A stretch of 64,000 nt of DNA from Promicromonospora iranensis (GCF_028994805.1 NZ_JAJQQP010000009.1:236723-300722), one strand, 5' to 3'; shown: positions 49,323 to 60,283, counted from the first letter of the stretch. Numbers and translations are program-made. Notes: a model not told the origin generated them from the sequence alone.

Positions 49323-49393
49323 GACGGAGCGTGATACGCCACGCCGGGGCTATCACGGGGGTGGTGCCCACACTCTGGTATAGCGTGGCGGGC

Positions 49394-50326
49394 GTGAGCG
49401 AGGCACCCAGTCAGGAGGGAGCGAACACGATGACCGACATGCTTCTCGGCAAGACGGTCGTCGGCGCACCCACGGACCCGGAGATCGTGCGCGACGTCGT
49501 CGGACGCGCCATGCCGGAGCTCCCGGAGCCGGCGCCGCTGACGAGCCACGGCCCCGCGCGCATCATCGCGATGTGCAACCAGAAGGGTGGCGTCGGCAAG
49601 ACCACCACCACCATCAACCTCGGCGCCTGTCTCGCGGAGTACGGCCGCAGGGTCCTCCTGGTGGACTTCGACCCGCAGGGCGCGGCGTCCGTCGGTATCG
49701 GGGTCAACCCGCACGAGCTCGACCTCACCATCTACAACCTGCTCATGGAGCGGGACGTGGACATCCACGACGTGATCATGCCGTCCGGCATCGAGAACCT
49801 CGACGTGCTGCCCGCGAACATCGATCTCTCGGCGGCCGAGGTGCAGCTCGTGGGCGAGGTGGCCCGCGAGTCCGTGCTGGCCCGTGCGCTGCGTCCGGTG
49901 ATGGACGACTACGACGTGATCCTCATCGACTGCCAGCCGAGCCTCGGCCTGCTCACGGTGAACGCCCTGACCGCGGCGCACGGCGTGCTGATCCCGCTCG
50001 AGTGCGAGTTCTTCGCGCTGCGCGGCGTCGCGCTGCTGGTGGAGACCATCGAGAAGGTGCGGGACCGGCTCAACCCGGCCCTGGAGATCGACGGTATCCT
50101 CCCCACCATGTACGACTCGCGGACCCTTCACTCCCGGGAGGTCGTGGCCCGGGTGCACGAGGCCTTCGGCGACACGCTGCTGCACTCGATCATCGGGCGC
50201 ACGGTGAAGTTCCCCGACGCCACGGTCGCCGCCGAGCCCATCACCGCCTACGCCCCGGGCCACCCGGGCGCCGCCGCGTACCGTCAGCTCGCCCGGGAGC
50301 TCGTGGCCCGCGGCGACGCTGCCTGA
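49394..50326 (+). CDS. parA: ParA/Soj family chromosome-partitioning ATPase
   Basis: 310-aa deviant-Walker ATPase: 'MCNQKGGVGKTTTTINLG' (Walker A with the signature Lys), 'VLLVDFDPQGAASVGIG' (A') and 'YDVILIDCQPSLGLLT' (Walker B). It is the second ParA-like protein typical of the xerD-parA-scpAB cluster, not the parAB pair at the origin. Start: GTG 49394 lies seven bases after TAGCGT, suggesting leaderless; ATG 49430, with GGAGG eleven bases upstream, is the alternative. scpA follows after 7 bp. Confidence 0.94.
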   Translation: MSEAPSQEGANTMTDMLLGKTVVGAPTDPEIVRDVVGRAMPELPEPAPLTSHGPARIIAMCNQKGGVGKTTTTINLGACLAEYGRRVLLVDFDPQGAASVGIGVNPHELDLTIYNLLMERDVDIHDVIMPSGIENLDVLPANIDLSAAEVQLVGEVARESVLARALRPVMDDYDVILIDCQPSLGLLTVNALTAAHGVLIPLECEFFALRGVALLVETIEKVRDRLNPALEIDGILPTMYDSRTLHSREVVARVHEAFGDTLLHSIIGRTVKFPDATVAAEPITAYAPGHPGAAAYRQLARELVARGDAA

Positions 50327-50333
50327 GGCGGAG

Positions 50334-51392
50334 GTGGCGCGCAGTGTGGGGGTCGAGGAACGCGACGCCCGGACGGAGCAGAACCGCGGCCTCGGGCAAC
50401 AGACGGTAGAGCCCGAGGCGGCGGTGGAGCACTCCGACGTCCTCGAGACGGAGCCCGGCCCGGAGCCGACGGCGGACGAGTCGCCCGCGGACGAGCGCCG
50501 CAGCTCCCGGACCTTCCTGGTCCACCTGCACAACTTCGAGGGCCCGTTCGACCTGCTGCTGTCGCTGATCGCGAAGCACAAGATGGACGTCACCGAGGTG
50601 GCGCTCGCGGTGGTGACCGACGAGTTCGTGGGGCACATCCGCGAGGCGGAGCGGGTCTCCCGCGAGGCTGCCGCGCGGGGCGAGGAGCACGCGTCCTGGG
50701 ACCTCGGCGTGGCCAGCGAGTTCCTCGTGATCGCCGCGACGCTGCTGGACCTCAAGGCGGCCCGGCTGCTGCCGGGCGTCATCGACGAGGACGCGGAGGA
50801 CCTCGAGCTGCTCGAGGCCCGCGACCTGCTGTTCGCCCGGCTCCTGCAGTACCGGGCGTACAAGGAGGTCTCGAAGGTCATCGCGGACCAGATGGCGTCT
50901 GCCGGACGCCGCGTGCCGCGCCTGACGCCGCTCGAGCCGCACCTGGCCGCGATCCTGCCCGAGCTCGTCTGGGACACGACGGGGGAGCAGCTCGCCGAGC
51001 TGGCCGCCCGGGTGCTGGCCCCGAAGCCGCCGCCCGTGGTGGGCCTTGCCCACCTGCACGGCTCTGCGGTGAGCGTGCGCGAGGAGGCGGGCGTCATCGT
51101 GAAGCGCCTCCGGGTCGAGCGCTCGGTGACGTTCCGGTCGCTGACGGCGGGGACGGAACGTCTCGTGGCCGTCGCCCGGTTCCTGGCGCTGCTGGAGCTG
51201 TTCCGCGACTCCCTCGTCGGCTTCGAGCAGGTCACCCCTCTGGGCGAGCTGACGGTGCGCTGGACCGCCGGGCCGGACGACGGAGAGAAGTACCTCGATC
51301 CCCAGGCCGGGCCGAGCGAGTTCGACGAGGGCGACCCGGCGGACCAGGTCGGCGAGACAGCGGAACCCGGAACGGAGGCGACAACAGCATGA
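50334..51392 (+). CDS. scpA: Segregation and condensation protein A
   Basis: 352-aa kleisin of the SMC-ScpAB complex. The N-terminal SMC-binding region begins at 'TFLVHLHNFEGPFDLLLSLI' (about 60-79), a hallmark of ScpA; the C-terminal winged helix is in the 'VTFRSLTAG' region. About 55 acidic N-terminal residues and a similar acidic C-tail are non-conserved. GTG 50334 has GAGG five bases upstream; GTG 50346 is possible. Overlaps scpB by ATGA. Confidence 0.93.
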   Translation: MARSVGVEERDARTEQNRGLGQQTVEPEAAVEHSDVLETEPGPEPTADESPADERRSSRTFLVHLHNFEGPFDLLLSLIAKHKMDVTEVALAVVTDEFVGHIREAERVSREAAARGEEHASWDLGVASEFLVIAATLLDLKAARLLPGVIDEDAEDLELLEARDLLFARLLQYRAYKEVSKVIADQMASAGRRVPRLTPLEPHLAAILPELVWDTTGEQLAELAARVLAPKPPPVVGLAHLHGSAVSVREEAGVIVKRLRVERSVTFRSLTAGTERLVAVARFLALLELFRDSLVGFEQVTPLGELTVRWTAGPDDGEKYLDPQAGPSEFDEGDPADQVGETAEPGTEATTA

Positions 51393-52048
51393 CCGTCGAA
51401 GAACAGGCCCCCGAGGCCGTGCAGGTGGACGCCCCGGTCGAGGGCTCCACGCAGGACGAGCTGGCCTTTGTCGACGTGCACACGCTCCCGGGCGGTGCGC
51501 ACGCGGCGGTCGAGGCCGTGCTCATGGTGGCGGACGCGCCGATCGGGGCGGACCGCATCGCCGCGGCGCTGAACCTGACGCAGGACGAGACCGACGACAT
51601 CCTGCACGAGCTGGCCGACGAGTACGCGGGCCACCTCGGGTCCCGCCCGCGCGGCTTCGAGCTGCGCCGGACGGTGGACGGCTGGCGCATCTACTCGTCG
51701 GCCGCGCACGCGGACCCGGTGGGACGGTTCGTGCTGGACGGCCAGTCGTCGAAGCTGAGCCAGGCCGCACTGGAGACGCTCGCGGTGATCGCCTATCGTC
51801 AACCGGTGACGCGTGGCCAGGTCAGCGCGGTGCGCGGGGTCAATGTGGACGGCGTCGTGCGGACGCTGCTGACCCGCGGGCTGATCGCCGAGATCGGCCA
51901 GGACCCGAGCTCGGGTGCGGTTCTGTTCGGAACCACGGGATACTTCTTGGAGCGGATGGACTTCTCGTCGCTCGACGAGCTGCCTCCGCTGGCGCCGCAC
52001 CTGCCGGACCTCGACACGTTCGACGGCCTCGACGGGCTGGACTCCTAG
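51389..52048 (+). CDS. scpB: Segregation and condensation protein B
   Basis: 219 aa; dimeric winged-helix partner of ScpA. Two winged-helix domains are visible, with 'AVEAVLMVADAPIGADRIAAAL' and 'LSQAALETLAVIAYRQPVTRGQVSAVRGVNVDGVVRTLLTRGLIAE' diagnostic. An acidic N-tail of ~35 residues precedes them. Coupled to scpA; rluB starts 54 bp later. Confidence 0.96.
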   Translation: MTVEEQAPEAVQVDAPVEGSTQDELAFVDVHTLPGGAHAAVEAVLMVADAPIGADRIAAALNLTQDETDDILHELADEYAGHLGSRPRGFELRRTVDGWRIYSSAAHADPVGRFVLDGQSSKLSQAALETLAVIAYRQPVTRGQVSAVRGVNVDGVVRTLLTRGLIAEIGQDPSSGAVLFGTTGYFLERMDFSSLDELPPLAPHLPDLDTFDGLDGLDS

Positions 52049-52102
52049 TCCGGGTCCGCACGCAGGTCACAGCGCCTTTTCCGACTCACCGAGAGACGAA
52101 TC

Positions 52103-53017
52103 ATGAGCAACGAACGCCGCGGCGGGAGCCGCCGCGAATCCAGTGGTGGCCAGCAGCCGCGCCGTCCCGACCATTCCGGCAAGGGCGGCAAGAACTTCCG
52201 GGGCGGCAGCTCGGCCAAGAGCCGCGCCCAGGCGAACGCACCGCGGCGCAAGCCCGCGAAGCCTGCCGAGCAGGGCCGCGACGTGCACGTCGAGGGCGGC
52301 GTGCGGCTGCAGAAGGTCCTCGCCCAGGCCGGGCTCGGGTCCCGCCGGGCGAGCGAGGAGCTGATCGCGGGCGGGCACGTCGAGGTGGACGGCCAGGTCG
52401 TCACGGAGCTGGGCGTGCGTGTCGACCCCGATACCGCCGTCATCCACGTGGACGGGCTGCGGATCCAGCTGGACCAGGCCAAGGTGACCATCGCGCTGAA
52501 CAAGCCGCTGGGTGTGGTGTCCACGATGGACGACCCCAAGGGGCGCCCGACCGTCGCGGACCTCATCAAGAACCGTGAGGAGCGTCTCTTCCACGTCGGC
52601 CGGCTCGACGCCGACAGCGAGGGCCTGCTCCTCCTGACGAACGACGGCGAGCTCGCCAACCGCCTGTCGCACCCGAAGTACAAGATCGCCAAGACGTACC
52701 TCGTGACCGTCGAGGGCGAGATCTATCCGCGCGTCGGCCGCGAGCTGCTGAAGGGCATCGAGCTGGACGACGGCATCGCGAAGATGGACGCGGTGCACGT
52801 GGTCCAGCAGATCGACGGCTACGCGATGCTGGAGGTCGTGCTGCACGAGGGCCGCAACCGGATCGTGCGCCGGATGTTCGACGCGGTCGGCCACCCGGTG
52901 ACGCGCCTCGTGCGGACCCGGATCGGCCCGATCCCGCTCGGCGACCTGAAGTCCGGCCGTACGCGCGTGCTCGGCCGGACCGAGCTCGGCACCCTGATGG
53001 GCGCCGTAGACCTGTAA
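52103..53017 (+). CDS. rluB: 23S rRNA pseudouridine synthase, RsuA/RluB family
   Basis: 304 aa. A basic Gly/Arg-rich N-tail (1-65) is followed by an S4 RNA-binding domain ('RLQKVLAQAGLGSRRASEELI') and the catalytic domain with Asp in 'VGRLDADSEGLLLLTNDGELAN'. 'EGRNRIVRRMFDAVGHPV' is the RsuA/RluB C-terminal motif. Probably modifies helix 93 of 23S rRNA like RluB; exact site by homology only. Confidence 0.94.
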   Translation: MSNERRGGSRRESSGGQQPRRPDHSGKGGKNFRGGSSAKSRAQANAPRRKPAKPAEQGRDVHVEGGVRLQKVLAQAGLGSRRASEELIAGGHVEVDGQVVTELGVRVDPDTAVIHVDGLRIQLDQAKVTIALNKPLGVVSTMDDPKGRPTVADLIKNREERLFHVGRLDADSEGLLLLTNDGELANRLSHPKYKIAKTYLVTVEGEIYPRVGRELLKGIELDDGIAKMDAVHVVQQIDGYAMLEVVLHEGRNRIVRRMFDAVGHPVTRLVRTRIGPIPLGDLKSGRTRVLGRTELGTLMGAVDL

Positions 53018-53022
53018 CCTCC

Positions 53023-53089
53023 TCCGTCGAGTGCTGGGTTCTTGCCCCTGAGTACGCACTCGGACGGCAGACACCCAGCACTCGACGGA
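53023..53089 (+). terminator. Hairpin between rluB and cmk
   Basis: Perfect 17-bp arms 53023-53039 and 53073-53089 around a 33-nt loop, ending one base before the cmk start. No T tract. It could terminate rluB or shape the cmk translation start. Confidence 0.6.
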
Positions 53090-53090
53090 A

Positions 53091-53828
53091 GTGAGCAGCA
53101 CTGTGACCAGCCCTGTAGTGATCGCCATCGACGGGCCGTCGGGCTCCGGCAAGTCGAGCGTGTCGAAGGCGGTCGCCGCCCGGCTCGGCCTCGCCTACCT
53201 CGACACGGGCGCCATGTACCGGGCGGCCACGGTCTGGAGCATGGAGACGGCCGACCTGGACGACGCCGTGTCGGTCGCCACCGCGGTCCGGGCGATGCCC
53301 CTGGTCATGGGGCTGGACCCGGAGGCGCCGGGCGTCGAGCTGGACGGGCGGGACGTGGCGGTGACCATCCGGTCCACCGAGGTCACCACCAACGTCTCGA
53401 AGGTGGCGTCCAACCTCGAGGTCCGGTCCGAGCTCAAGCGGCTCCAGCGCCAGATCATCGACCAGGAGTCCAGCGCGGCACAGGCGGTGCACTCGGGCGG
53501 CCGGGGGATCGTGGCCGAGGGCCGCGACATCACCACCGTCGTCGCGCCCGACGCCGACGCCCGGGTGCTGCTCACCGCGTCCGAGGAGGCACGCCTGCGC
53601 CGCCGGTCGCTGGAGGTGCACGGCGCGGCCGATGCCACGGCGGTCGACGCCACGCGCGACCAGGTGCTGCGCCGCGACCGGGACGACGCGAAGGTCACAC
53701 AGTTCCACGTCGCCGCCGACGGCGTGGCGACCGTCGACTCCAGCGACCTCGACTTCGAGCAGACGGTCGACGCCGTGCTCGCCGTCGTCGCGCAGGTGAC
53801 GGGGCGCGAGGTGGCGCCGTCCGCCTGA
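53091..53828 (+). CDS. cmk: Cytidylate kinase
   Basis: 245 aa; phosphorylates CMP/dCMP. P-loop '[12 protein letters not shown]' lies at about 12-23, 'YLDTGAMYRAAT' is the CMP-binding motif, 'GIVAEGRDITTVV' the Cmk signature, and 'RDRDDAKVTQFHVAADG' a variant of the NMP-kinase lid region. GTG 53091 directly follows a hairpin; GTG 53103 is also possible. In many actinobacteria der follows at once; here 4.7 kb intervene. Confidence 0.96.
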   Translation: MSSTVTSPVVIAIDGPSGSGKSSVSKAVAARLGLAYLDTGAMYRAATVWSMETADLDDAVSVATAVRAMPLVMGLDPEAPGVELDGRDVAVTIRSTEVTTNVSKVASNLEVRSELKRLQRQIIDQESSAAQAVHSGGRGIVAEGRDITTVVAPDADARVLLTASEEARLRRRSLEVHGAADATAVDATRDQVLRRDRDDAKVTQFHVAADGVATVDSSDLDFEQTVDAVLAVVAQVTGREVAPSA

Positions 53829-53864
53829 GGCGGTATGGGCAGAGCCTGAGCCGCCACCGGGGCA

Positions 53865-55735
53865 CTACTCCCGGGTAGCGGCGCGGGCCCCCGCCACGCC
53901 GGCCGCGAGCACCACGAGGACGCAGGCCGCGACCATCCCGGCGAGCGGTAGCCAGGGGATGGTCAGCGGTGCGGCGGGCACGTCGCGCATCACCGCCTGA
54001 CGGATGAACCAGCCGACGAATCCGGTGACCGCGCCGCCCACCAGCAGGGCCGCGGCGCCGGTGAAGCACGTCTCCCAGACGGCGGCGCGGCGCACCTGCG
54101 CGGGGGTCGCGCCCAGCAGGCGGGCCGTGCGGAGCTGGTGGCGGCGCTGCGAGGAGCCAATGAGGACGGCGTTGACCGCGGCGATCGCCGCGTAGACGCC
54201 GGCGGGCCCGAGCATGACCAGCAGCACGAAGTCGTTCATCTCCCGGGCGACGTCGGCCTTCCTGCGGATCCATTCCTCGGCCGTCGCGACGTCGGCGCCC
54301 GCCTCGCGGAGCGTGGCGGCCACCGCGGCGACGTCTTCGCCGTCGCCGGTCACGTCGCCGGGGACGACGAACACGGTGCCGACGGGACGCGCGGCGGCTG
54401 CGACGCCGGGCAGGTCGTGCGGCACGAGGACGTCGGCCCACAGGTTCGGGGCGTCGGGCACGATGGCGGTGATGGTGACCTTCGTCCTGACGTCCCCGAC
54501 CTGCAGCGTCCGGACGTCTCCCACCCGCCCGCCGAGGTCGGACACGTAGGACTCGGTCACCGCGACCCCCGCACCGCGCAGGCCGTCGAGCGAACCGCGC
54601 ACCGCCCGGAGGCTCCGGGTCGAGGCCGAGGCGGCGACGTCGACCACCTCGGCCTCGACGGTGCCCCTGCCCAGGCGGGCCTCGACGGTACGCCGGACAT
54701 CAGCCGTCGCGACACCGGGAGCCGTGGCGATGCTGTGCGTGTCGCCCGCCACCTCGGCCACGAGCGGTGCGGTCAGCGCGGCCCGGTCGGCCCCCTCGGT
54801 CCCGTCGGTCCCGAAGCTCATGGTCAGCAGCAGGGACCCGGCCAGGGCAGAGATCGCCACGACGGGTGCCGCCACCGCCGTCGTCATGCGCACCGACGCG
54901 CGGGCATGGTCGCGGGCGAGGCGCGCCGCGGGGTCGCGGTCCGCGACCCGGCCGACCAGCCCGGCGAGGGCGGGGTAGACCAGCCCGCCCACGCCGTTGA
55001 TCCCCACGACGGCGACGATCGGCAGGAGCATCCCCGCCAGCAACGCGAAGAGCAGGTCCATCCGGGGTGCGAGGGCGACCGCGGAGACCAGTGCGGCAAG
55101 GGCGGCGACGGCGCCGAGCGCCTGGAGCACACCCGGCCGCCGCCGCTCCAGCACCGCCGCGCGGAACGCCTCGGCGGGCTGGGTGCGGCCGGCCCGTCCG
55201 CCGGCTCGCCACGCGCCCGTCAGCGCCACGCCGGCCCCGAGGGGCGCGGCGATCGCCCAGGCGGTGCCCGGCGCGGGCGCGGTCAGGGGGACCGGGGTCA
55301 TGCCGGTCAGGTCGAGCACGCCGAACATGAGCGGGGTGACCGCCGTCGCGAGGACCATGCCGAACGTCGAGCCGAGGACGGCCACCACCGCGGCCTCGCC
55401 GAGCAGGAGCTGCCGCACCTGCCGGGGCGTGGCGCCGATCAGGCGGAGCAGCCCGAGCTCCCTGCGACGGGTCGCCACGACGAACGCGAACGTGCTCGAC
55501 ACCACGAACAGCGCCATGAACAGCGAGATGCTCGCCACGAACCCGAAGAGCGAGCCCAGGTCGTCCAGCTGCGCGCGGACCTGGGCAGGGACCCCCGCCT
55601 GTCCGGACGTCGTACCGAGCGACCCCAGCAGGTTCACGGCCACACCGATGAGGCCGGTGCCGCCGGCCAGGGCCACCACCGCGCCGGCGTACGCCCGCCA
55701 CGAGTCGCGGAACGTCTTGAGGCTGTGCGCCGCGA

Positions 55736-55739
<4 letters not shown>
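53865..55739 (-). CDS. ABC transporter permease, FtsX/MacB-like
   Basis: 624-aa membrane protein with about ten hydrophobic stretches and two FtsX-like domains (about 50-180 and 505-620); 'RRRELGLLRLIGATPRQVRQLLLGEAAVV' is the characteristic cytoplasmic turn, repeated as 'RRHQLRTARLLGATPAQVRRAAVWE'. Such permeases work with a LolD/MacB ATPase in lipoprotein, peptide-antibiotic or stress-peptide handling rather than classic export. The start overlaps the ATPase stop (ATGA), so the two form a unit. Next to a two-component system on the other strand, as seen for antibiotic-response cassettes. Confidence 0.92.
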
Positions 55740-56479
<740 letters not shown>

Positions 56480-56574
56480 GTCCCGAGCGAACCGTCCGGA
56501 CCGGCGCAGCACCCGGGCCCGCACGCCACACCGGGGTAGCGCGCGCGCTACTCCGCGCGGTGCCCCGCGCCGCC

Positions 56575-56580
56575 TACTGT
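56575..56580 (+). promoter_or_regulatory. -10 element of sensor kinase gene (leaderless)
   Basis: TACTGT, six bases, GTG 56587; no Shine-Dalgarno sequence. This decides the start over an in-frame upstream start at 56560 that would lie before the promoter element. Confidence 0.6.
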
Positions 56581-56586
56581 CGTCCT

Positions 56587-57840
56587 GTGACCACCCCTCC
56601 CGACGTCTGGACCGCCCTCCGCGGGCGCCGCTGGCGCTTCCTGGCCTCGGCCTGGCCGTGGCGTGCGCTGGCGTACCTGGTCAGCACCGTGCCCGTGGCG
56701 CTGGGTGCCGCGGCGGTGCTCGTCCTGACGGTGGGCGTCGGCCTGCTGACCGCCGTGCTCGTGGTCGGGGTGCTCCTGCTCGCCGGCCTCCCGCTGATCG
56801 CCTCGGTGGTCGCCGCCGTCGAGCGGAGCCGGATGCAGCTCCTGCTGGGTCGTCGGCCGCCGTCCGACAGCGTGCCGTGGCGGACGAGGCTCCGGGCGCT
56901 GCGCAGCATGCCGGTCGCCTGGCCGGAGGTCGGCTACACCGTCCTGCTCACCGTCGTGCTCTGGGTCGTCGACGTCGTCGCGCTCAACCTGCTCGTCACC
57001 TTTCCCGGCGTCCTGCTCGCCGCCCCGGTGCTGGTCCGGGCCGGTGCACCCATCGACATGGGCCCCTTGCAGATCGACACGGCGACCGAGGCATGGCTCG
57101 CCGTCGGCCCTGGTCTGCTGCTCCTCGCGGCCGGCCTCCACGGGGTCACCCTGCTCGCGGCCGCCCAGGCGAGCCTCACCCGCCTGCTCCTCGATCCGCC
57201 GCACGCCCGCCTCGCGGAGGCCCTCGCCGAGCTGCGGCGCTCGCGGGTCGGCCTGGTCGACGCCTTCGAGACCGAACGCCGGCGCATCGAGCGCGACCTG
57301 CACGACGGCGCCCAGCAGCGCCTCGTGGCCCTGACGATGACCCTCGGGCGGGCCGAGCTGGAGATCCCGGAGGGCGCGGGCCTGGACCTGGTCCGTGAGG
57401 CACAAGGCCAGGCCGAGACGGCGCTGGAGGAGCTGCGCAGCACGGTGCGCGGCATCCACCCGCGAGTCCTGGTGGACCACGGTGTCGAGGCAGCCGTGCA
57501 CGAGGTGGCCGACGCGGCCGAGGTTCCCGTCACCGTGGACGTCAGCCTGCCCGGGCGCCTGCCTGGCCCCCTCGAGGCGGCGGCGTACTTCGTGGTGAGC
57601 GAGGCGCTGACGAACGTCGTCCGGCACGCCCGGGCCCGGTCCGTGCGGGTGCACGGCCGGGTCGCCGGCGGCCGCCTCGTGCTGACGGTGCTGGACGACG
57701 GCGTCGGCGGGGCGAACGTGCGATCCGGTGGTGGGCTGGCCGGGCTCGCCCTGCGTGTCGAGGCGCTCGACGGCGAGTTCGCTGTGACGAGCCCCGCCGG
57801 CGGCCCGACGGAGGTGAGGGCGACGTGCCCGGTTCCCTGA
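56587..57840 (+). CDS. Sensor histidine kinase, NarL/HisKA_3 type
   Basis: 417 aa. A hydrophobic N-terminal part (sensor domain with four or more helices, 'LAYLVSTVPVALGAAAVLVL' onward), the HisKA_3 helix 'ETERRRIERDLHDGAQQRL' with the phospho-His, then HATPase_c with N box 'SEALTNVVRHARA' and G1 'VLDDGVGGA'. It overlaps the response-regulator frame by 16 bp. The adjacent ABC pair may be its target or partner, as in many drug- or peptide-sensing cassettes; that is inference from position. Confidence 0.92.
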   Translation: MTTPPDVWTALRGRRWRFLASAWPWRALAYLVSTVPVALGAAAVLVLTVGVGLLTAVLVVGVLLLAGLPLIASVVAAVERSRMQLLLGRRPPSDSVPWRTRLRALRSMPVAWPEVGYTVLLTVVLWVVDVVALNLLVTFPGVLLAAPVLVRAGAPIDMGPLQIDTATEAWLAVGPGLLLLAAGLHGVTLLAAAQASLTRLLLDPPHARLAEALAELRRSRVGLVDAFETERRRIERDLHDGAQQRLVALTMTLGRAELEIPEGAGLDLVREAQGQAETALEELRSTVRGIHPRVLVDHGVEAAVHEVADAAEVPVTVDVSLPGRLPGPLEAAAYFVVSEALTNVVRHARARSVRVHGRVAGGRLVLTVLDDGVGGANVRSGGGLAGLALRVEALDGEFAVTSPAGGPTEVRATCPVP

Positions 57841-58511
57841 GCCCCGGTTCCCTGAGCGTCGTGCCGCTGAGGATCGTGCTCGCCGAGGACGCCGCCCTGC
57901 TTCGCGAGGGGCTGCGGGCGATCCTCGAACGTGCGGGCCACGAGGTGGTCGCCGCGGTCGAGGACGCCGAGGCACTGCTCGCCTACGCCGGGCACACCTC
58001 GCTGGACGTCGTCATCACCGACATCCGGATGCCGCCCACCCACACCGACGAGGGCTTGCGGGCCGCCGCCGAGCTGCGGCGCCGGCATCCTGACCTGGCC
58101 GTGCTGGTGCTGTCCGCCTACGTCGCCGACGCGTACGTCGCCGAGCTCCTCGACTCCACGCCGGGCGGCGGGATCGGCTATCTCCTCAAGGACCGCGTGG
58201 GGCATGTGCGCGAGTTCCTGGACAGCCTGGCCCGGGTCGCCGCGGGGGAGACGGTCATCGACCCGCAGGTGGTGCGCCGCCTTCTCGGCCGGCGGCACGA
58301 CGACGGCCCGCTCGCCTCCCTGACCGAGCGCGAGCGTGAGGTCCTGGCCCTCATGGCCGAGGGCCGGACCAACGGCTCGATCGCCGTCGCGTTGTTCGTC
58401 TCCGAGGCGGCGGTGCGCAAGCACGTCGGCAGCATCTTCGCCAAGCTGCCGCTCGACCCGATGTCGGACCGGCGCGTCTCGGCCGTGCTCGCCTATCTGC
58501 GCGACGGCTGA
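57825..58511 (+). CDS. Response regulator, NarL/LuxR family
   Basis: 228 aa. Receiver domain with phospho-Asp in '[16 protein letters not shown]', Ser of 'VLVLSAYV' and Lys of 'YLLKDRV'; LuxR-type HTH in '[43 protein letters not shown]'. The PTHTDEG insertion after the Asp is common in this subfamily. GTG 57825 overlaps the kinase end; GTG 57861, after a 15-bp duplication, is an equally plausible start giving [10 protein letters not shown]. Confidence 0.92.
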   Translation: MPGSLSPGSLSVVPLRIVLAEDAALLREGLRAILERAGHEVVAAVEDAEALLAYAGHTSLDVVITDIRMPPTHTDEGLRAAAELRRRHPDLAVLVLSAYVADAYVAELLDSTPGGGIGYLLKDRVGHVREFLDSLARVAAGETVIDPQVVRRLLGRRHDDGPLASLTEREREVLALMAEGRTNGSIAVALFVSEAAVRKHVGSIFAKLPLDPMSDRRVSAVLAYLRDG

Positions 58512-58591
58512 GACCCGGAGCGTCGGATGTCCTGGCCGCGGAGCGACACAGGTCATATGGCCGCGAGGCGGCCGGAGCGCGTCAGGCCTGC

Positions 58592-58597
58592 GACAAT
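58592..58597 (+). promoter_or_regulatory. -10-like element of der (possible leaderless)
   Basis: GACAAT, six bases, ATG 58604. It matches the TANNNT-N6-start geometry except for the first base. Confidence 0.45.
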
Positions 58598-58603
58598 GAG
58601 GGT

Positions 58604-60151
58604 ATGACCCACGACCCCTCTGCATCGGAGGCTGCTGCGCTGGACGCGACGGCCCGAGATGATGCTGCCCTGGACGCTGCCGCCCCGGCCGCACCCGACC
58701 TCGATCTCGCCGAGTCCGAGGACGACATCGCGCGCGAGCGTGCGCTGCGCGTCGGCCTCGAGGAGTTCGAGCTCGACGAGTCGGACCAGGCGCTGCTCCA
58801 CTCCGAGTGGGATGACGAGCAGGCTGAGGCCGAGCACGCGCTGCCGGTGCTGGCCGTCGTCGGGCGCCCGAACGTCGGCAAGTCGACCCTGGTCAACCGC
58901 ATCCTGGGCCGCCGCGAGGCGGTCGTCGCCGACAAGCCCGGCGTGACGCGCGACCGCGTCTCCTACCCGGCCGAGTGGGCGGGCCGTCGGTTCATGCTCG
59001 TCGACACGGGCGGCTGGGAGGTCGACGTCGCCGGCATCGAGTCCAAGGTGGCGGAGCAGGCAGAGGTCGCGATCTCCCTGGCCGACGCCGTGGTGTTCGT
59101 GGTCGACGCCACCGTGGGCGCCACCGCCACCGACGAGCGCGTCGTCGAGCTGCTGCGCCGCTCCGGCAAGCCCGTGGTGCTGTGCGCCAACAAGGTGGAC
59201 GGCGCCTCGGGCGAGGCGGACGCCGCCTATCTCTGGGCCCTGGGCCTGGGGGAGCCGCACGCCGTCTCCGCCCTGCACGGCCGTGGCACGGGCGACCTGC
59301 TCGACGCCGCCGTCAAGGCGCTGCCGACGACGTCGGAGCACGGCACCCTGCGGCCCGCCGGCCCGCGCCGCGTGGCGCTCGTCGGGCGGCCGAACGTCGG
59401 CAAGTCGTCGCTGCTGAACAAGATCGCCGGCTCCGAGCGGGTGGTGGTCGACGAGGTCGCCGGCACCACGCGCGACCCGGTCGACGAGCTCATCGAGCTG
59501 CGCGGCATCCCGTACTGGTTCGTGGACACGGCCGGCATCCGCCGTCGGGTGCACCAGACCAAGGGCGCCGACTTCTACGCCTCGCTGCGCACCGCGGCCG
59601 CCATCGACAAGGCGGAGATCGGCGTGGTCCTGGTGGACGCGTCGCAGCCGTTGACCGAGCAGGACATCCGCGTGATCCAGCAGGTCGTGGACGCCGGCCG
59701 TGCGCTCGTCATCGCGTACAACAAGTGGGACCTCATGGACGAGGACCGCCGTCCCTTCCTCGAGCGCGAGATCGAGAAGGAGCTGGTGCAGATCGCGTGG
59801 GCGCCGCGCGTCAACCTGTCGGCACGCACCGGCTGGCACAGCGAGCGGCTGGTCCCGGCGATCGAGCGCTCGCTCGCCTCCTGGGACCGTCGTGTCCCGA
59901 CGGGCAGGCTCAACGCGTTCCTCGGCGAGCTCGTGGCCGCGCACCCGCACCCGCTGCGCGGTGGCAAGCAGTCACGCATCCTCTTCGCCACGCAGGCCTC
60001 CACCCGGCCGCCGCGGTTCGTCATCTTCGCCACCGGGTTCATCGAGGCCGGCTACCGCCGCTTCATCGAGCGCCGCCTGCGGGAGACGTTCGGCTTCGAG
60101 GGCACGCCGATCGAGATCTCGGTGCGCGTCCGGGAGAAGCGCAAGCGCTGA
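58604..60151 (+). CDS. der: Ribosome biogenesis GTPase Der
   Basis: 515-aa double GTPase for 50S subunit maturation. Two G domains: '[14 protein letters not shown]' and '[14 protein letters not shown]' P-loops, G3 'LVDTGGWE' and 'FVDTAGIR', G4 'ANKVDG' and 'YNKWDL'. The C-terminal KH-like domain ends '[26 protein letters not shown]'. An acidic N-extension of about 80 residues precedes the first P-loop, usual in actinobacteria. Separated from cmk by an ABC/two-component cassette. Strong terminator after the stop. Confidence 0.98.
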   Translation: MTHDPSASEAAALDATARDDAALDAAAPAAPDLDLAESEDDIARERALRVGLEEFELDESDQALLHSEWDDEQAEAEHALPVLAVVGRPNVGKSTLVNRILGRREAVVADKPGVTRDRVSYPAEWAGRRFMLVDTGGWEVDVAGIESKVAEQAEVAISLADAVVFVVDATVGATATDERVVELLRRSGKPVVLCANKVDGASGEADAAYLWALGLGEPHAVSALHGRGTGDLLDAAVKALPTTSEHGTLRPAGPRRVALVGRPNVGKSSLLNKIAGSERVVVDEVAGTTRDPVDELIELRGIPYWFVDTAGIRRRVHQTKGADFYASLRTAAAIDKAEIGVVLVDASQPLTEQDIRVIQQVVDAGRALVIAYNKWDLMDEDRRPFLEREIEKELVQIAWAPRVNLSARTGWHSERLVPAIERSLASWDRRVPTGRLNAFLGELVAAHPHPLRGGKQSRILFATQASTRPPRFVIFATGFIEAGYRRFIERRLRETFGFEGTPIEISVRVREKRKR

Positions 60152-60173
60152 GCTCCGCGGAGCCTCCGCCGCA

Positions 60174-60241
60174 ACCCAGCGATCCGGCCCAGAAGTCACG
60201 CGACCTCTGGGCCGGATCGCTGGGTAGGGGCGGAGTTTTTT
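60174..60241 (+). terminator. Rho-independent terminator of der
   Basis: 24-nt arms 60174-60197 and 60202-60225 with one mismatch and a 4-nt loop, followed by a T6 run at 60236-60241. Confidence 0.88.
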
Positions 60242-60283
60242 GCGCGCGCCGAGCTCGATACCCACGATGTGGGTCAGTCGCGG

